In this document: positions 1 through 11,191 of the stretch, one piece after another
How the letters are laid out: each line of letters starts with the position of its first letter
Numbering within the stretch: position 1 is the stretch's first letter
Source: Ischnura elegans
Lineage: Eukaryota; Arthropoda; Insecta; Odonata; Coenagrionidae
DNA: 64,000 nucleotides
Assembly: GCF_921293095.1 (NCBI RefSeq)
Contig: NC_060248.1
Location: 137,404,972 to 137,468,971, forward strand
Reading direction: 5' to 3'
Notes under the pieces: generated by a model
Database searches by the model: none
What the model was told of the DNA's origin: nothing
What the model saw: the letters and a program-made list of their open reading frames with translations, nothing else
Program-made: the position numbers and the translations under genes

Positions 1-60
1 AAATATGCGAAAACAACTAAAACCATGCTATTTACAGAAAGAAATAATTTTTTTGCTGGT

Positions 61-790
61 CTTCTAGGGAGCCACGTGAAATTTTGAGGGGTTTTCCTGC
101 ATAACATTTGTATGCCTACCTACAATAAAAATTCCAGCTCTCTAGCTTTAAGGGAACAATGAATTTTCCCCTATTACTCACATATAGATTATAAATTCTG
201 TGTTCTCCACATAGTGGTGCATAGACGCTGTAATAAGGCATCACACACGTTAATTTTGTAGCCGTACCTTATCGGAAAGTGCTTTAAAAAATCGCGTTTA
301 GGTGTCCATGGGCTCGAACTAACAACACATCACTACTATTTTGTTAAGAAATCTAGATAAAGAAATTAGAAGTTTTATTCCGGATGTGTTAATGGGCATG
401 GAAAATTGAACATGACGGTTTAATATAGCCGACACAATTCACATTTCGAATCAATAATCAATAAAAACGATACAACTCGGATGAATGGTACACGAAATAT
501 ACGACTTATTAGGTAATTTTTATTTTTTTGGGGGGGTCGCAGAGGACTATCGGGGGACTTTATGTGCTTGTCCCGTGTAACGCTGCATCCTTTACCTTCG
601 ATAAAAATTTCGGCTCTTTAGCTGTAGTGCAAGCATGGTTTTCCGACGGTGTCACCCGTTAAAATGAAATATTCAGCGTTCTCCTGTTAGCGGCACGAAG
701 GGGCGCGAGAAAGACGTCACTCACGTTAATTTGGTGTCCCTACCTCGTCGGGAAGTGGAAAAAAATTCCAAAAATTTTAAAGTTGTGTGT
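61..790. repeat. Two diverged tandem copies of a ~477-bp unit
   Basis: Segments near 120-290 and 600-770 share ordered blocks: 'aaaaattccagctctctagc' against 'aaaaatttcggctctttagc', and 'cacgttaattttgtagccgt' against 'cacgttaatttggtgtccct'. The offset is about 477 bp throughout. No coding potential is seen. The copies are strongly diverged, so this is an old duplication or a satellite remnant. Confidence 0.6.
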
Positions 791-924
791 TGAGGGAATG
801 CATACTTCAAGGCGGATGTGTTGTAAGTTACCAATCGGTGTAGGAGTCGCAATTTCGATGAAATTCGATAATCGTTAATTACTCGAAATTCGTTCAATTT
901 ATGGATACATGAAGATAGGCAAAA

Positions 925-1240
925 AATTGAGTAAAAAATCTAGTATCTTGCGTTGAAAGTAATTTGTCCTACGATTATTGCAAATTGGTCAAATAAATTC
1001 CGAAATTCGGCCCATAAGAAAAGCATTGGAAATTTTATAAAGTAAAAAAATACTTAAAATCAAAATATATGAAAAAAACCACACCAAAACCACACACTAG
1101 TATCTTATACGTTAAGGACTTATTCCTACAACCATTGCAAGTTGGTTTTAAAAAAATCCAAAGATAGTCCCGTAAGAAAAGCATTGGAAATTTAAAAAAA
1201 TTATAAAAAATACTTATAATCAATATATGGCAAAGTGTTT
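925..1240. repeat. Two copies of a ~157-bp tandem repeat
   Basis: The blocks 'ctagtatctt', 'cctac-attgcaa-ttggt' and 'gaaaagcattggaaattt' recur in the same order at about 940/1097, 968/1125 and 1018/1176, a period of 157-158 bp. The sequence is AT-rich and non-coding. Confidence 0.65.
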
Positions 1241-2178
1241 CTCATCAAAAATCGGCCAAAAATTCTAGTTTTCTTCAAAGAAATTTCATGTACCTGTATC
1301 ATTTAAAAGTAGGCAATAAAAGGAAAACTTTTTAGTCCCATAAGGCTCCAATGTTAATTCGGATCGATATATCTCAAAAACCGATCGACTTTTTCGAGTT
1401 TTTGGATCTTTCCCCCCGAACAATATTTTTTCCCCATCCACGGTGAAAATTTCGTCTTCCCAGCACGTCCGGAAGTGGTCGGGAATTTGTATACGTGAAT
1501 CAGTGGTCAGTGAGTGAGTGAGTGAGATATCTGTCGCACATCGGGTTCTATATAACATAGATAGATACCCATCACTCCAATAATCCCCCCATCCCTCCAC
1601 ATCACCTTGCATAATCCTAAGATATCTATCCTCCCTTTATCGATTTTCCTTTTGATATTTTCTAACGACGACGACGATCCTCGGCAGATCATTAATGGTC
1701 GCGCCGAAGGCGCGAATACTGGGGCTGTACCGGTGAGTCAATTTCACCTCAACCAGCCTTTTGACAATTGCATTAAAAATTGGCGCATGTGTACAAAAGT
1801 GTCAGAGTAAAGTGTTGTTTGCGTGAAATTAGAAAAACCTAAGTTAAATTAATTTTGAAAATACATTTGCTTCGGATGAATGTCAATATAGTCTTTTATT
1901 TTATTTTTTTTTGATGTTCAAAAGACAATTCTGTTCTCTATCAGTTGTTGCTTTTATTTGTTCTTTTTGTATTATTTTATTTTTCCGAAGCATTGAAAAA
2001 TTGGTAGAATTACTGTTTTCTCAAGAAAAACATTCAGGAGAATTAAAAACACTAGATTAAATTGAAGAATGAAAGACATACGAAAGGCTCATAGTCGAGA
2101 ATTTAGTAGGCAGTGTAATGTGTTGAATTTAAATGTTTTACAAAATGCCAACAGCCTGGACTCCTACCTAACAATCAG
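1241..2178. other. Non-coding stretch with a GTGA microsatellite
   Basis: This stretch holds a short (GTGA)n tract near 1506-1526, a TATA-like 'tctatataaca' near 1548, a (GAC)n tract near 1665-1676 and AT-rich DNA. No domain or confident gene was recognised. The part from 2,178 downward lies just past the stop of the minus-strand ORF1, where a Jockey ORF2 would normally begin. No endonuclease-like reading frame is found there. Confidence 0.5.
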
Positions 2179-3819
2179 TTAAGGGGATTGAAGCAGTAAT
2201 AATTGATGGAGTAAGAACGACTTTTTTTCATTTATTGATTTTAAGGAATTTAGTTTTGAGTAAATATTTGAAAACCAGGAAAAAAGTCCCTGGTTTTCAT
2301 CAGACGGAGCGGAAAGGTTTGGGGGAGAATTAGCAAGAGAAGGAAATGAATTTTGATATTCCGGATTAGCGGCAGAGGCAAAGGATTTAGAAAGAGGGGG
2401 AGGAGGGATTTGATTCACTGAAGGTGATTGAAGAGCGGCACGACGAGCTACTAATGCTGCTTTGGCTTCCTTGTGTTTTACACACCCTTTGTAATTTGCC
2501 GGATGGGCACCACCGCAGAGAGCACATTTTGCTGGTAACTCAGTCGATTTTTGGCAAGCTGTATTAGGATGGTCTTCCCCGCAGCGAACACACCTCGGCG
2601 GCAAATTGCAATGATTTTTTGTGTGTCCAATGCCTTGGCAACGGTAGCATTGGACTGGAACTGCAGGTTTTTTAAAGTCGGAAATTTTAATGGATAAGCC
2701 AACTATGAAATTTAAATTTAGAAAGGAGGGAACATCAATGGAAGGATCAGCAGATACATGGCAAACACGGGTCGGGTAGGAGGGAACAGAATTGGTACCA
2801 CTAGCTTTTTGAGAAGGAGACGGACGGGTTGATTTGATGCGATGAACGGTAATAATCGGGAAACCAAGTGATTGAAGATCAGAGAGAATTTCGCTGTCAG
2901 GTATTGAAGGTAATATGCCTCTAATCGCAAATTCCCTACGGCGATTTGCTGCGAGTTGGTAGGTCGTGAAGGGCACATCTAGAGACTTGAGGATTTCTCG
3001 AGTGTTATTAAAATCTACTACTGACTTGCATTTAATGATCGCAGAGGACGAGCTGGTTGCGTGGGAAACGGGAGGGGAGGAACAAGACTTGGCAATTTTG
3101 GGGTAGAATGAAGACCATTTAGTGGTGTCAGCTACGCAAATTGGCGGGATTTTGACCTTTTTAGGTATACTAGGGGGAGGAGCAGAGTCTACGTCATTAG
3201 ATGAATTTTCATCAATCAAAGGGGCATCCGAGAGAAGAGTGTATTGGTTGGAAATTTTGATTTGGACAGGAGCAGAGGGAATTTTAGTTGCAACGGCCTT
3301 TCGGCGAGCTGGCACCACTGTAAAGCCGTCCAGGCTGGAACAATTGGCATGCGCACTGAGAGATTGGCTGGTTGAGGGAATTGGACTCACCAAAACTGGA
3401 TCAGCGGCAATGGCAGGGCTCTCAATTGGCAGCGCAGCATCCACGGCTTTGGCCCTCTTTAGGTCCTCAGGCTGGCTGCGGGCAGGTTCCGGCGTTGTTG
3501 GTGGATGGGTGGGAGAGGCGGTGGAGCCAGATGGCTGTGCGATGTCATCAGAAGACTGCGGGACGGCTGCAGCTGGTGGCGGCGACTCCCGTGGGGATTG
3601 CCAGGTGGTACAGGACGCTGTCAGGAGGTCCGCAGGCAGCTTGTCAAGTTGGTTTTTGATGGCGGTGGCATCCTTGTCCCTGCTCGGTGATGACTTACTT
3701 GCCTTCCTTCTAATGACAGCGCGAGGTCTTTTGCTGCGCTCAGCTGCCCACAGCTGTGGGACGTTGTCTATTAGCAGAGTGTAAGATGGCCCATCGGTCG
3801 ACGGGGGCTTCGGAGCCAT
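2179..3819 (-). CDS. Jockey-type ORF1 (Gag-like nucleic-acid-binding protein), element 1
   Basis: A 546-residue open frame. The first ~230 residues are Pro/Ser/Ala-rich and probably disordered. A PRE_C2HC-like domain follows (about 235-390), beginning near 'PPICVADTTKWSSF'. Three zinc knuckles follow: CYRCQGIGHTKNHC, CVRCGEDHPNTAC and CALCGGAHPANYKGC. In Jockey-clade retrotransposons this protein coats the RNA in a ribonucleoprotein and helps target it to the nucleus. The start (MAPKPPSTDG) gives a length like that of the complete ORF1 at 11,192-12,739. Its C-terminal tail (EKKSFLLHQLLLL) resembles that of element 2 (EKKLFLLRQM), so the two belong to related families. The frame is open, but no ORF2 follows. 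The copy is therefore either truncated at its 3' end or a Gag-only element. Confidence 0.88.
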   Translation of the reverse strand: MAPKPPSTDGPSYTLLIDNVPQLWAAERSKRPRAVIRRKASKSSPSRDKDATAIKNQLDKLPADLLTASCTTWQSPRESPPPAAAVPQSSDDIAQPSGSTASPTHPPTTPEPARSQPEDLKRAKAVDAALPIESPAIAADPVLVSPIPSTSQSLSAHANCSSLDGFTVVPARRKAVATKIPSAPVQIKISNQYTLLSDAPLIDENSSNDVDSAPPPSIPKKVKIPPICVADTTKWSSFYPKIAKSCSSPPVSHATSSSSAIIKCKSVVDFNNTREILKSLDVPFTTYQLAANRRREFAIRGILPSIPDSEILSDLQSLGFPIITVHRIKSTRPSPSQKASGTNSVPSYPTRVCHVSADPSIDVPSFLNLNFIVGLSIKISDFKKPAVPVQCYRCQGIGHTKNHCNLPPRCVRCGEDHPNTACQKSTELPAKCALCGGAHPANYKGCVKHKEAKAALVARRAALQSPSVNQIPPPPLSKSFASAANPEYQNSFPSLANSPPNLSAPSDENQGLFSWFSNIYSKLNSLKSINEKKSFLLHQLLLLQSP

Positions 3820-4260
3820 CTCCGGGGAACCCCGCGGCCGGTGGCCGCCGAGGAGTCGACCGCAGGCTCGGAGTTCGGGCGTTGGATGGGTTTTTTAACA
3901 AAACCAATATGCCGATTTCGGAAATCACCTCACTCCGAAATGGTCCGATAGCTGTGATATGGTAATATTTCGTTGAAACTACTACTATATAAAGCTCCGA
4001 ACTTTCTTGTTGTTCGTTTGGACGACGATCCTCAATTTTAACGGGCTTTTATACCCTTGATTCGTCCAACCTCCGGTGCGTATATATACCACCTCTCCGG
4101 CTGTGGTGAATTTACGCAAGTGCGTAAAAAAGGGAATTTTGACTCAACAAGTGTATAGGGACCAGTGTAACCTTTCCAGTGTAAGTGAAGGAGAATTAGA
4201 AAGACAGGCTTCTAGTGAGCGCGTGCAAAAGCACTCTAAAAATTAAAAAGACTACAAACT
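3820..4260 (-). promoter_or_regulatory. Probable 5' UTR/promoter of Jockey element 1
   Basis: This is about 440 bp upstream (minus sense) of ORF1 of element 1. It is GC-richer than the DNA around 4,300-4,500 and contains TATA-like runs near 4,080-4,088. It also contains 'tatcggaccatttcggag' (minus sense, near 3,930-3,950), which recurs in the 62-bp tandem monomers at 15,550-15,735. Jockey-clade elements carry internal promoters in the 5' UTR. The element's exact 5' end is not visible. Confidence 0.4.
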
Positions 4261-4564
4261 AACGGCATCGGAAGCCGGGAACGGCCCTTAGTGGCCCCAA
4301 AATGACATTACAATTTTTACAATAATTATTTTTGAGCTTTTATTATTTTATCATTTTTTTTTGTCGCATACAATGCGTGTTTGCTCATTTTATATTTTTT
4401 TTTGGTTCATTTTATCAGTTTTAATATTTTTTTTTGTCTGATTTTTAACATTTTTATATTTTTTTTTGTTCAAGTTTTTCCATTTTCTTTTCAAACCACA
4501 ATATAATTATTACCATGACAATGATTACATTTTTGAAAGAAAAGACATAGGATAGAATTCGTTA

Positions 4565-6964
4565 TCAGCGAAATAATATTTCTTTTGGAAGTCTGTAGCT
4601 TTTGAAGCGTTTAGAATGTACAGGGTAATCCCATAGTGTTTTTGTAAGCGTGTTACGTGGAAGGGAGTTCTGTAGTCTCACAGCTTGTGACTTGATTAAC
4701 TCGTGTATTTTGGGTACTTTGTGAGCGCGTCTTATTTCAGTCATTGGCATGAGTCTACGTTGGTTTGTGATGTAGCGCAGAGTACGATTCTGGAATGTTT
4801 CTAAGTGTTTGATATTCGTGAGGGAAGTGTTGCCGAACACTTCGCACCCGTAAAGCAGCCGAGGACGAATATAAGATTTGTACAGCGTCACCTTGTCCTG
4901 TCTAGAGATCCTAGATCTATTGTTAAGCATGCAGCTAAGAGAGATCTTAGCTGCAATGGCAGATTTCAAGGCTTGCTTTACGTGCGCGGACCAGAGCAAT
5001 TTGTTATCGAAATGTAACCCTAAGAATTTGTGTGATGAAACCATTGGTACTTTACAGGAATTGAAGGTAAGGGATTGGGAGATAGGTTTTTTTCGCCGTT
5101 GAAAGACGACAAGGCTGCTTTTGGCAGCGTTGATTGTCATCTTCGACGAAACAGTCCACTTTTCAAGAAGAGAAAGATGGGTTTGGATTTTACGCAAAGC
5201 GTAAGTGCCGCTCCAGGATTGAGCCGCTATTGCGGTATCATCGGCAAACATGAAAGTTTGAGTTTGTGGAGAAGAAGGAAGGTCATTGACATATAGGTTG
5301 AAAATGGTAGGTGACAAAATGGCGCCCTGGGGAACGCCACAGTTCGTTTCTCTCGCTTGCGACAATTCACCGCCTTCGGCTATCTGGAATTTCCTCTTGT
5401 ATAGGAAGCTCTGAATGAGTTTCGAAAGAGAGGGCGGAATGTTTGCCCTGCAAAGCTTGAGGATTAGGCCCTTGTGCCACACTTGGTCGAATGCCTTGGC
5501 GACGTCGAGAAAAACCGCTGCCGTATACCTACGGCGTTGAAAACCTTGGGCAACAAATTCAGCTAGTCTTAGGACTTGGTGCAAAGTTGAGATTCCTTGG
5601 CGGAATCCCATTTGCTCCGGGCGGAGTACGTCATTTGTCCGTAAGTAAATGTCGAGACGTTTTTTGATGACTTTTTCGAACATTTTTGAGATGTTCGAAA
5701 GCAAGGAAATAGGACGGCGGTTGAGGGGAATGGTAGGATCTTTGCCAGGTTTAGGAATTAGGACTATTCGCGCTGCTTTCCATGCAGATGGAAAATAACT
5801 GGCGGCCATGCAGTTATTAAACAGCGCTAGGAGGTGGAGAATGACAGGTCTAGGTGCATTCATCAATTGTCTGTTCGACACCTCGTCGAGTCCAGACGCT
5901 TTTCTAGGATTGAGATACTTGACGAGTAACCTCAATTCCGTCTCAGTCACAGGAATAAATGGAGGAGTTGGAGTATTCGCAAGTGCGGTATACTCTATTT
6001 CTGCTTCTTGGTCGTCGTCAGTCACCGACCAATCAGCTTTCATCGTCATTGTGGCCTGAAAGGCGTCAGCTAAAATCTCTGCTTTGTCTTTAGCGTCATG
6101 GATGAACATGTCGTTTTGTCGTAAAGGAACCTGAGAAGGCCCTTTCTTTGATAGGTAACGCGCCAACTTCCAAATGGAGTTGTCGCTAACGGAAAGAGAA
6201 TTAATTTTGTTCATCCATAATTCCCTACGATGTCGTCCAATTTCTTGCTTCACACGAGCGGCAAGAAAATTGTAAAGTCTTCTGTCAGTGACGTCATGTC
6301 TCCGAATCCAACGTCTACGCACTCGGTTTCGTTCCTTCATGAGTTCTAGGATATGATCGGGAAGGATATTTGGATCGGCCGGTGGCCGGAAATATGGAAG
6401 GGAAGAAAGGGCATGGGCGTCAAGGAGTTTTGATGTTATTAACTCGACATGCGCGTCAATTGCATCAGGAGTGGCTGAGTTTGGGATAGGAATTTGGGAA
6501 AAGGAATCGTTGGAATGATTGACAAAAAATTGCCAATTCGTTTTTGCTGAAGGCGAAGGAATGAACTCTTCCGGCGAACACCAAATATGCATTTGGATTG
6601 GAAAGTGGTCGCTTGAAAGATCGTCAATTACTTTGGGAGTGGAAAGTCGGTGGATATTTTTAGTCACACAGAGATCGAGAATATCCATGTTGCCGAAGGT
6701 ATCAACATGCGTCGCCGAGAGCGGCACTTCGACATTACACTCGCCATCAGAGACAAAACTGTTAAGAATCATCCCACGCGAGTTAGTGCGTTGACAGCCC
6801 CAATCAACATGCTTTGCATTCCAGTCGCCGGCAGCGATGATTCTATGGTCGGCGGATAATAAAAAACGAACTTCGTCACTCAGGAGAGGTTTGGCCGCGG
6901 ATTGGTACACAGAATACATATATAAATCGCCCGTTGGAGTAGGAATACAAATACCAATGGTTTC
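4565..6964 (-). pseudogene. Jockey ORF2, second part: end of endonuclease, reverse transcriptase, C-terminal region (element 2)
   Basis: About 800 residues that continue ORF2 beyond the DNA-element insertion. The start shows the end of an APE-type endonuclease, with the GDWNAKHVDWGC and SSDHFPI signatures. The reverse transcriptase follows, with 'RPISLLSNISKMFEKVI', 'FLDVAKAFDQVWH', 'GVPQGAILSPTIFNLYVNDL' and the catalytic FADD motif. The C-terminal part matches the Jockey ORF2 layout ('KFLGLHFDNKLLWSAH'). The protein would nick target DNA and prime reverse transcription from it. The open frame extends upstream to 7,027, but the residues before about 6,964 are translated from the inserted element's terminal repeat and are not part of ORF2. 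Confidence 0.9.
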
Positions 6965-6966
6965 TA

Positions 6967-8510
6967 CTGTCTGTAAAAAAAAGCAAGATACTCGAGTTTG
7001 AGGAGCTCTAGCGTCTAAACGAAGCAATCGATTTCAATGCAATAAAAAGCATACGAAAGAAAATTTAGTTCCTCGTTATATCATGTACTTTAAAAATTCT
7101 TCGGCTAAATAGTATTTCCTGTACTTAATTTTTTCTAAAAAAAGTACCCGTTTTTTGCGCGTAAAATCAAGTTGCCCAACTTTGAGCGCTTGGCATTCCC
7201 GTAGTTTTCGCTCCTATAAGTTGCAATTTCGATATAACAAAGCCACATCTATTGCTAGAAATTTACCGAAAACAAATTGTTTATACCACAAAAATTAACG
7301 GAGTTGTTGTAAACAACGCAAACCTCTGCTAACTTCGAAACCAGTGAGTCAGTTGAAAATTGATTGGTACTGTTGTCTTCCGTAGAATGTTAGTAATGCA
7401 AGCACATATGAAATGTATATTAAATATCAATAATAACGTCAATATCACTTATTATTAATCTAGATGTTTCTATGCGCGTACCGGCAGCTCCGTCGTGGGA
7501 GGGGGAGGCGAAAAGAGACGCGTGGTTGCCACCGACTTAGCAGAGGGCGCGCTTCCTTTAAATGACCGACTCGCACGACGAAAGTATCGTTGTTGCACCC
7601 TTCAGGTAAACTTAAGGTCAGGTTGGGCTGAGCTTTCATCAAAATGCTTGCATCAAAAAGACAATCAGACACAGTTTGATACACAGGATACTTTTTGTCC
7701 GTACTTTTACTGCTTCGCAGCGACAAAAGCAAATTCCACTCAATACCATTTGGACTTCCGTTTCCGAAAAACCCGTTCTTGGACGCATGATTTACCGAGG
7801 GAATCTGCACTAACAATAGTCGAATCATCCCTAAAGGTAAACGTTTTAAACCAACCAGCGAATGATTCATTAACTGCTAAGGTACTGTGAGCTACTGATG
7901 TACGATGCGCTATGTGGCAGCTGCGCACGACTTCGAGAGACTTTCTCTTTTCTGTTGCATTGTTTAGGCTATTCCCGTCAGGCAGAGAGAAGGCGACAAC
8001 AAGAGCTAAAAACAAAAATAAATATAAAAAGATATTGAATATACTGCTGACTTTTAACGTGTATGATCTACGTACATACATTACTAACATACTACGGAAG
8101 ACAACAGTACCAATCAATTTTCAATTGACTCACTGGTTTCGAAGTTAGCAGAGGTTTGCGTTGTTTACAACAACTCCGTTAATTTTTGTGGTATAAACAA
8201 TTTGTTTTCGGTAAATTTCTAGCAATAGATGTGGCTTTGTTATATCGAAATTGCAACTTATAGGAGCGAAAACTACGGGAATGCCAAGCGCTCAAAGTTG
8301 GGCAACTTGATTTTACGCGCAAAAAACGGGTACTTTTTTTAGAAAAAATTAAGTACAGGAAATACTATTTAGCCGAAGAATTTTTAAAGTACATGATATA
8401 ACGAGGAACTAAATTTTCTTTCGTATGCTTTTTATTGCATTGAAATCGATTGCTTCGTTTAGACGCTAGAGCTCCTCAAACTCGAGTATCTTGCTTTTTT
8501 TTACAGACAG
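6967..8510. mobile_element. 1,544-bp DNA element with ~430-bp terminal inverted repeats, TA target duplication
   Basis: The left arm (6,967 to about 7,399) and right arm (about 8,079-8,510) are near-perfect inverted copies that start CTGTCTGTAAAA and end TTTTACAGACAG. TA dinucleotides flank both ends (6,965-6,966 and 8,511-8,512). The host ORF2 frame reads straight across the insertion point if the element and one TA are ignored, which fixes the boundaries. TA duplication is typical of the Tc1/mariner/pogo superfamily, although such long arms are unusual there. The 680-bp core (7,400-8,078) has short open frames (for example 7,495-7,890 plus), but no transposase domain was recognised. It is probably non-autonomous. 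Confidence 0.88.
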
Positions 8511-8512
8511 TA

Positions 8513-8783
8513 GTGTGCTAAAGGCATTCGTAGGCAGTGCTTTATGTTTGATGGAAGATTTTACTGCGATCAGCACTCCACCTCCACGGATGGAGCGATC
8601 ACGCCGATAGAGTTTGAAATTAGGAATGTGGATATGCTGTGAGGGAATTAGATGCGTCTCCTGAAGGGCGATCACATCAAAAGTGCCAGAGTTAATAAAA
8701 TTTAAGAATTCCTGTTGTCGGCGTCGGATACCGTTGCAATTCCAACAGAAAAAGTTAATACCGCTGAGACGATTAATTGTCAT
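8513..8783 (-). pseudogene. Jockey ORF2, first part: N-terminal endonuclease (element 2)
   Basis: About 90 residues from the ATG at 8,783, which overlaps the ORF1 stop in another frame (MTINRL). It shows the start of an APE-type endonuclease: 'NFFCWNCNGIRRRQQEFL', then 'VIALQETHLI' with the catalytic Glu, then 'RGGGVLIAVK'. The frame is cut at 8,512 by the long-TIR element and resumes at 6,964. The open frame runs on to 8,466, but those residues come from the insertion. Confidence 0.88.
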
Positions 8784-10389
8784 TCTCGAGCAGAGCGCAC
8801 ATCTGCCTGAGAAGAAACAATTTCTTCTCATTGGTTGTCTTAAGGAGACTCAATTCAGAACTGATGGTCAAGAAGAAGGTGAAAAGGTTGTCGGAGGAAG
8901 TATTTTCGGGTTGCTGGGTCGGGCAAGATTGAGTGCCGGCGGATGTCGGCTGAGGTACAGTGGGAGTGGGTCTTGGGCGAGGCTGAGTTAGAGAAGGAAA
9001 GCCACTTTGGTCCGTTGCGGGACCTCGTGACCAAGCATTGAAGGAAGGAGCAGGAGCAGGAGTAAAAGATTTCCCTTGGGCTGATCCTTGGGCTTTATCG
9101 CGAGCCAATTTCTGCTGTTGCGCAAACTTAAACGCCTTGCAACCGCGGTAATTGGCAGTATGGTCACCTCCGCAATTAACACACTTCGGTGGTGTGGAGC
9201 GGCCAACTCTCAAACATTCGGCTGTTCCATGCGACCCGGCGCACTTAACACAACGTGGCCGAATATTGCAGTAATTTTTAGAATGCCCGAAACCCTGGCA
9301 CTTGTGGCACTGTAAAATACCTTTAGGCTTTTGATAGTGAGTGACCTTGACGCGCATGCCAAGCAAATAAAAAGGTTGATCTAAATTGATTTTGGTAGAT
9401 TCTTTAGTAAAGATTACGTGGTACACGGGCGTGAGGCGCTTCGCGACCGAGTTATGTCCTAGTTCTCTGTCGCTCTGAGTGGGCCTTGTGGTTGTCAGTT
9501 GGACAACTGACTTCGGGAGGAAGCCTTTTTTCTCCAAGGCCTCCTTCACTGCTTCAGCCGGGGTGTTCCGCTGGATGTCACGGAAACAGTACTCGGTCAG
9601 CTTGTCCTCTGCAGCTTGGTAAGAGTGAAATTCCAGCTTCCTTCCCGTCAGCACGTTCCTGGCCTCGTGGTAGTCCCGCGGGGATGACGTAGAGATGACC
9701 ACCGTGTTAGGGCCCCTCAAAGAGCACCTTGGCGGCACCACCAGTTTTGCCTCCAGTTCAGCATACAACGGGACCCACTATGAGACTCCGTACACAGTGA
9801 TATTAGGCATCTTAGGGGACCTAGTTTGCTCAGTAGTCCCAATTGGGGACTCAACAACATTATTGGAATTTAACACTTCAAATGAATTGGCCGTGGGGAC
9901 GGGCGCAACCGGATCTACTCGGTTTCGCTTTCTAGCGGCATTTTTCCCTTGGACGACAGTGAAGCCGTCGTCCCCTTGGTCATGCGCGGTTTGCGTAGTG
10001 TCATGCGGCATTGATTGTGCAATAGGGGGGACAGTACTCACCGCCGAAGAGATGGCTTTGGCCCTTCTTGGATCATTGGCTGCCTGCCTGGCGTATTTTG
10101 CGGCTGCTGCGGCAGCTGGCGATGGCGGCATCTGGGGAGTGGTGACCGGCGTTGCCGTAGTGGTTGTCCCAGCATCAGGAAGGCCAGGGGATGCATTAGG
10201 GGCGGCAGCAGGCGCTGCTTGCTCGTCCGGCAGAACTGGTGAGTTGGCCAGGTGGCATGGAAGAGGACCAATCAGCGTTGTGGTGGAGGCAGCTGCAGAT
10301 GATGGTGCAGTAATTGCCAGTTGGCACTGTTGTCTCGCCTTGTCCATGATCCACATCACCTCAGGAGTCACCGGTGGCTGGCTAGGCAT
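8773..10389 (-). pseudogene. Jockey ORF1 (Gag-like) with one frame break (element 2)
   Basis: Two frames together make about 534 residues, matching the 515 and 546 residues of the other two ORF1s. The first (from the ATG near 10,389, 'MPSQPPVTPEVMW', to 9,778) is Ala/Pro/Thr-rich. The second (9,768-8,773) carries the PRE_C2HC-type region and three zinc knuckles: CHKCQGFGHSKNYC, CVKCAGSHGTAEC and CVNCGGDHTANYRGC. The break lies near 9,770-9,778 and looks like a single-base indel. The open frame extends upstream to 10,704, but the 10,389 start gives the family-like N-terminus. Confidence 0.85.
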
Positions 10390-11191
10390 GATTTCGGCGC
10401 CAAAGGCGCATAGTCCGGGAGGTGGACCGCAGTCCGTATATAATAGAATGAATTTCCGTCGGAACCTGCGAGTGACTTCAACGCCAACCGGCGCCAACTC
10501 CCCGGCTGTCGAGGACGCACGCCCGCGTCTTCCGGCCACCCCCAGCGGTACTACGGGACGGATTCCCCGTTTCCGGCCATCGTCTGGTCTGCAGCCTGAA
10601 AAGGCCTCATAGGTCCTTAAGAGGACCATTTTCCCGAAAATTTTCAAGACCGCCAAGAACCACGCCAGGACATCCCTGCACCACCACAAGCACAGCGCCC
10701 TCAAGGAGGAAGGCCTCCGAGGCCGCTACGGCCACTATAAGGACCTTTTTGGTCAAATTTTATTTTTGACCGGAAGTCATCGAGACGGCATCCGGTGGAC
10801 CAGAGAAGCTGAGCGCCCTCACGGACTCGGCCCTCTGAGGCTGCATTGAGGTAATAACACAGCATCTTTAACCACATTGGCCCTCTTAAGGACCTTTTTT
10901 ACATTTATACGTAGTTTTCAACGCCATTTGCACACTAACAACATTGGCCTCTTGCGGAGGCCTACCCACACTCATTACACATCACTTTAGGTAAACACAC
11001 TCGGCAGAGGCATCTGGGGGGAGGCGGGTGCAATCCCCAGGTGGCGCTCTGACCGCTATTACACCCCGGTCGTTCTCGGTTGGCAACCCCAAGGCAGAGG
11101 GAAACCTCATTGCACGTCTTGGGGGACCCGCCGGGTCCCCACGCTAGGGTTCCATGCAATAACACTCACCAACAACAATACTCTCGTCAAA
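10390..11191. promoter_or_regulatory. Divergent 5' regions of Jockey elements 2 (minus) and 3 (plus)
   Basis: The two elements face away from each other, so this ~800 bp should contain both 5' UTRs. It is GC-rich. 'aaggacc' followed by a T-rich run recurs at about 10,740 and 10,888, with an inverted form near 10,615, and short GGCCTC/GAGGCC palindromes also occur. Their role is unknown. The last 60 bases before the ATG at 11,192 are typical A/C-rich leader sequence. The border between the elements cannot be placed. Confidence 0.45.

Larger units (their letters stand above)
4260..10850 (-). mobile_element. Jockey-clade non-LTR retrotransposon, element 2 (inactivated)
   Basis: In minus orientation this runs: 5' region (about 10,850-10,390), ORF1 (10,389-8,773, one frame break), ORF2 (from 8,783, overlapping the ORF1 stop), an interruption at 8,510-6,967 by a long-TIR DNA element, the rest of ORF2 to 4,565, and an A/T-rich 3' UTR with several A8-A9 tracts (about 4,340-4,500). 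Without the insertion, the element has the gene order and size of the intact copy at 11,192-15,542. The frame break and insertion make it non-autonomous. Boundaries are approximate because no target-site duplication was identified. Confidence 0.85.

Noticed and set aside
1607..1735. Possible first exon of a secreted serine protease (hydrophobic N-terminus, DDDDPR, IING, followed by a GTGAGT donor-like site)
   Set aside because: The spacing does not fit the S1 N-terminus, the Asp run comes from a (GAC)n microsatellite, and no further exons were found nearby.
3122..3784. Long plus-strand open frame
   Set aside because: Antisense shadow of the GC-rich ORF1 on the minus strand; no domain.
7495..7890. 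131-residue frame in the long-TIR element as a transposase
   Set aside because: No DDE/DDD motif or helix-turn-helix region recognised; overlapping frames exist on the other strand.
9695..10612. 305-residue plus-strand open frame
   Set aside because: Antisense to the Ala/Pro-rich ORF1 of Jockey element 2; composition-driven.
2179..10850. Telomeric head-to-tail retrotransposon array
   Set aside because: Only two elements in tandem, the next is inverted, and there is host-like and foldback sequence further on; not enough support.
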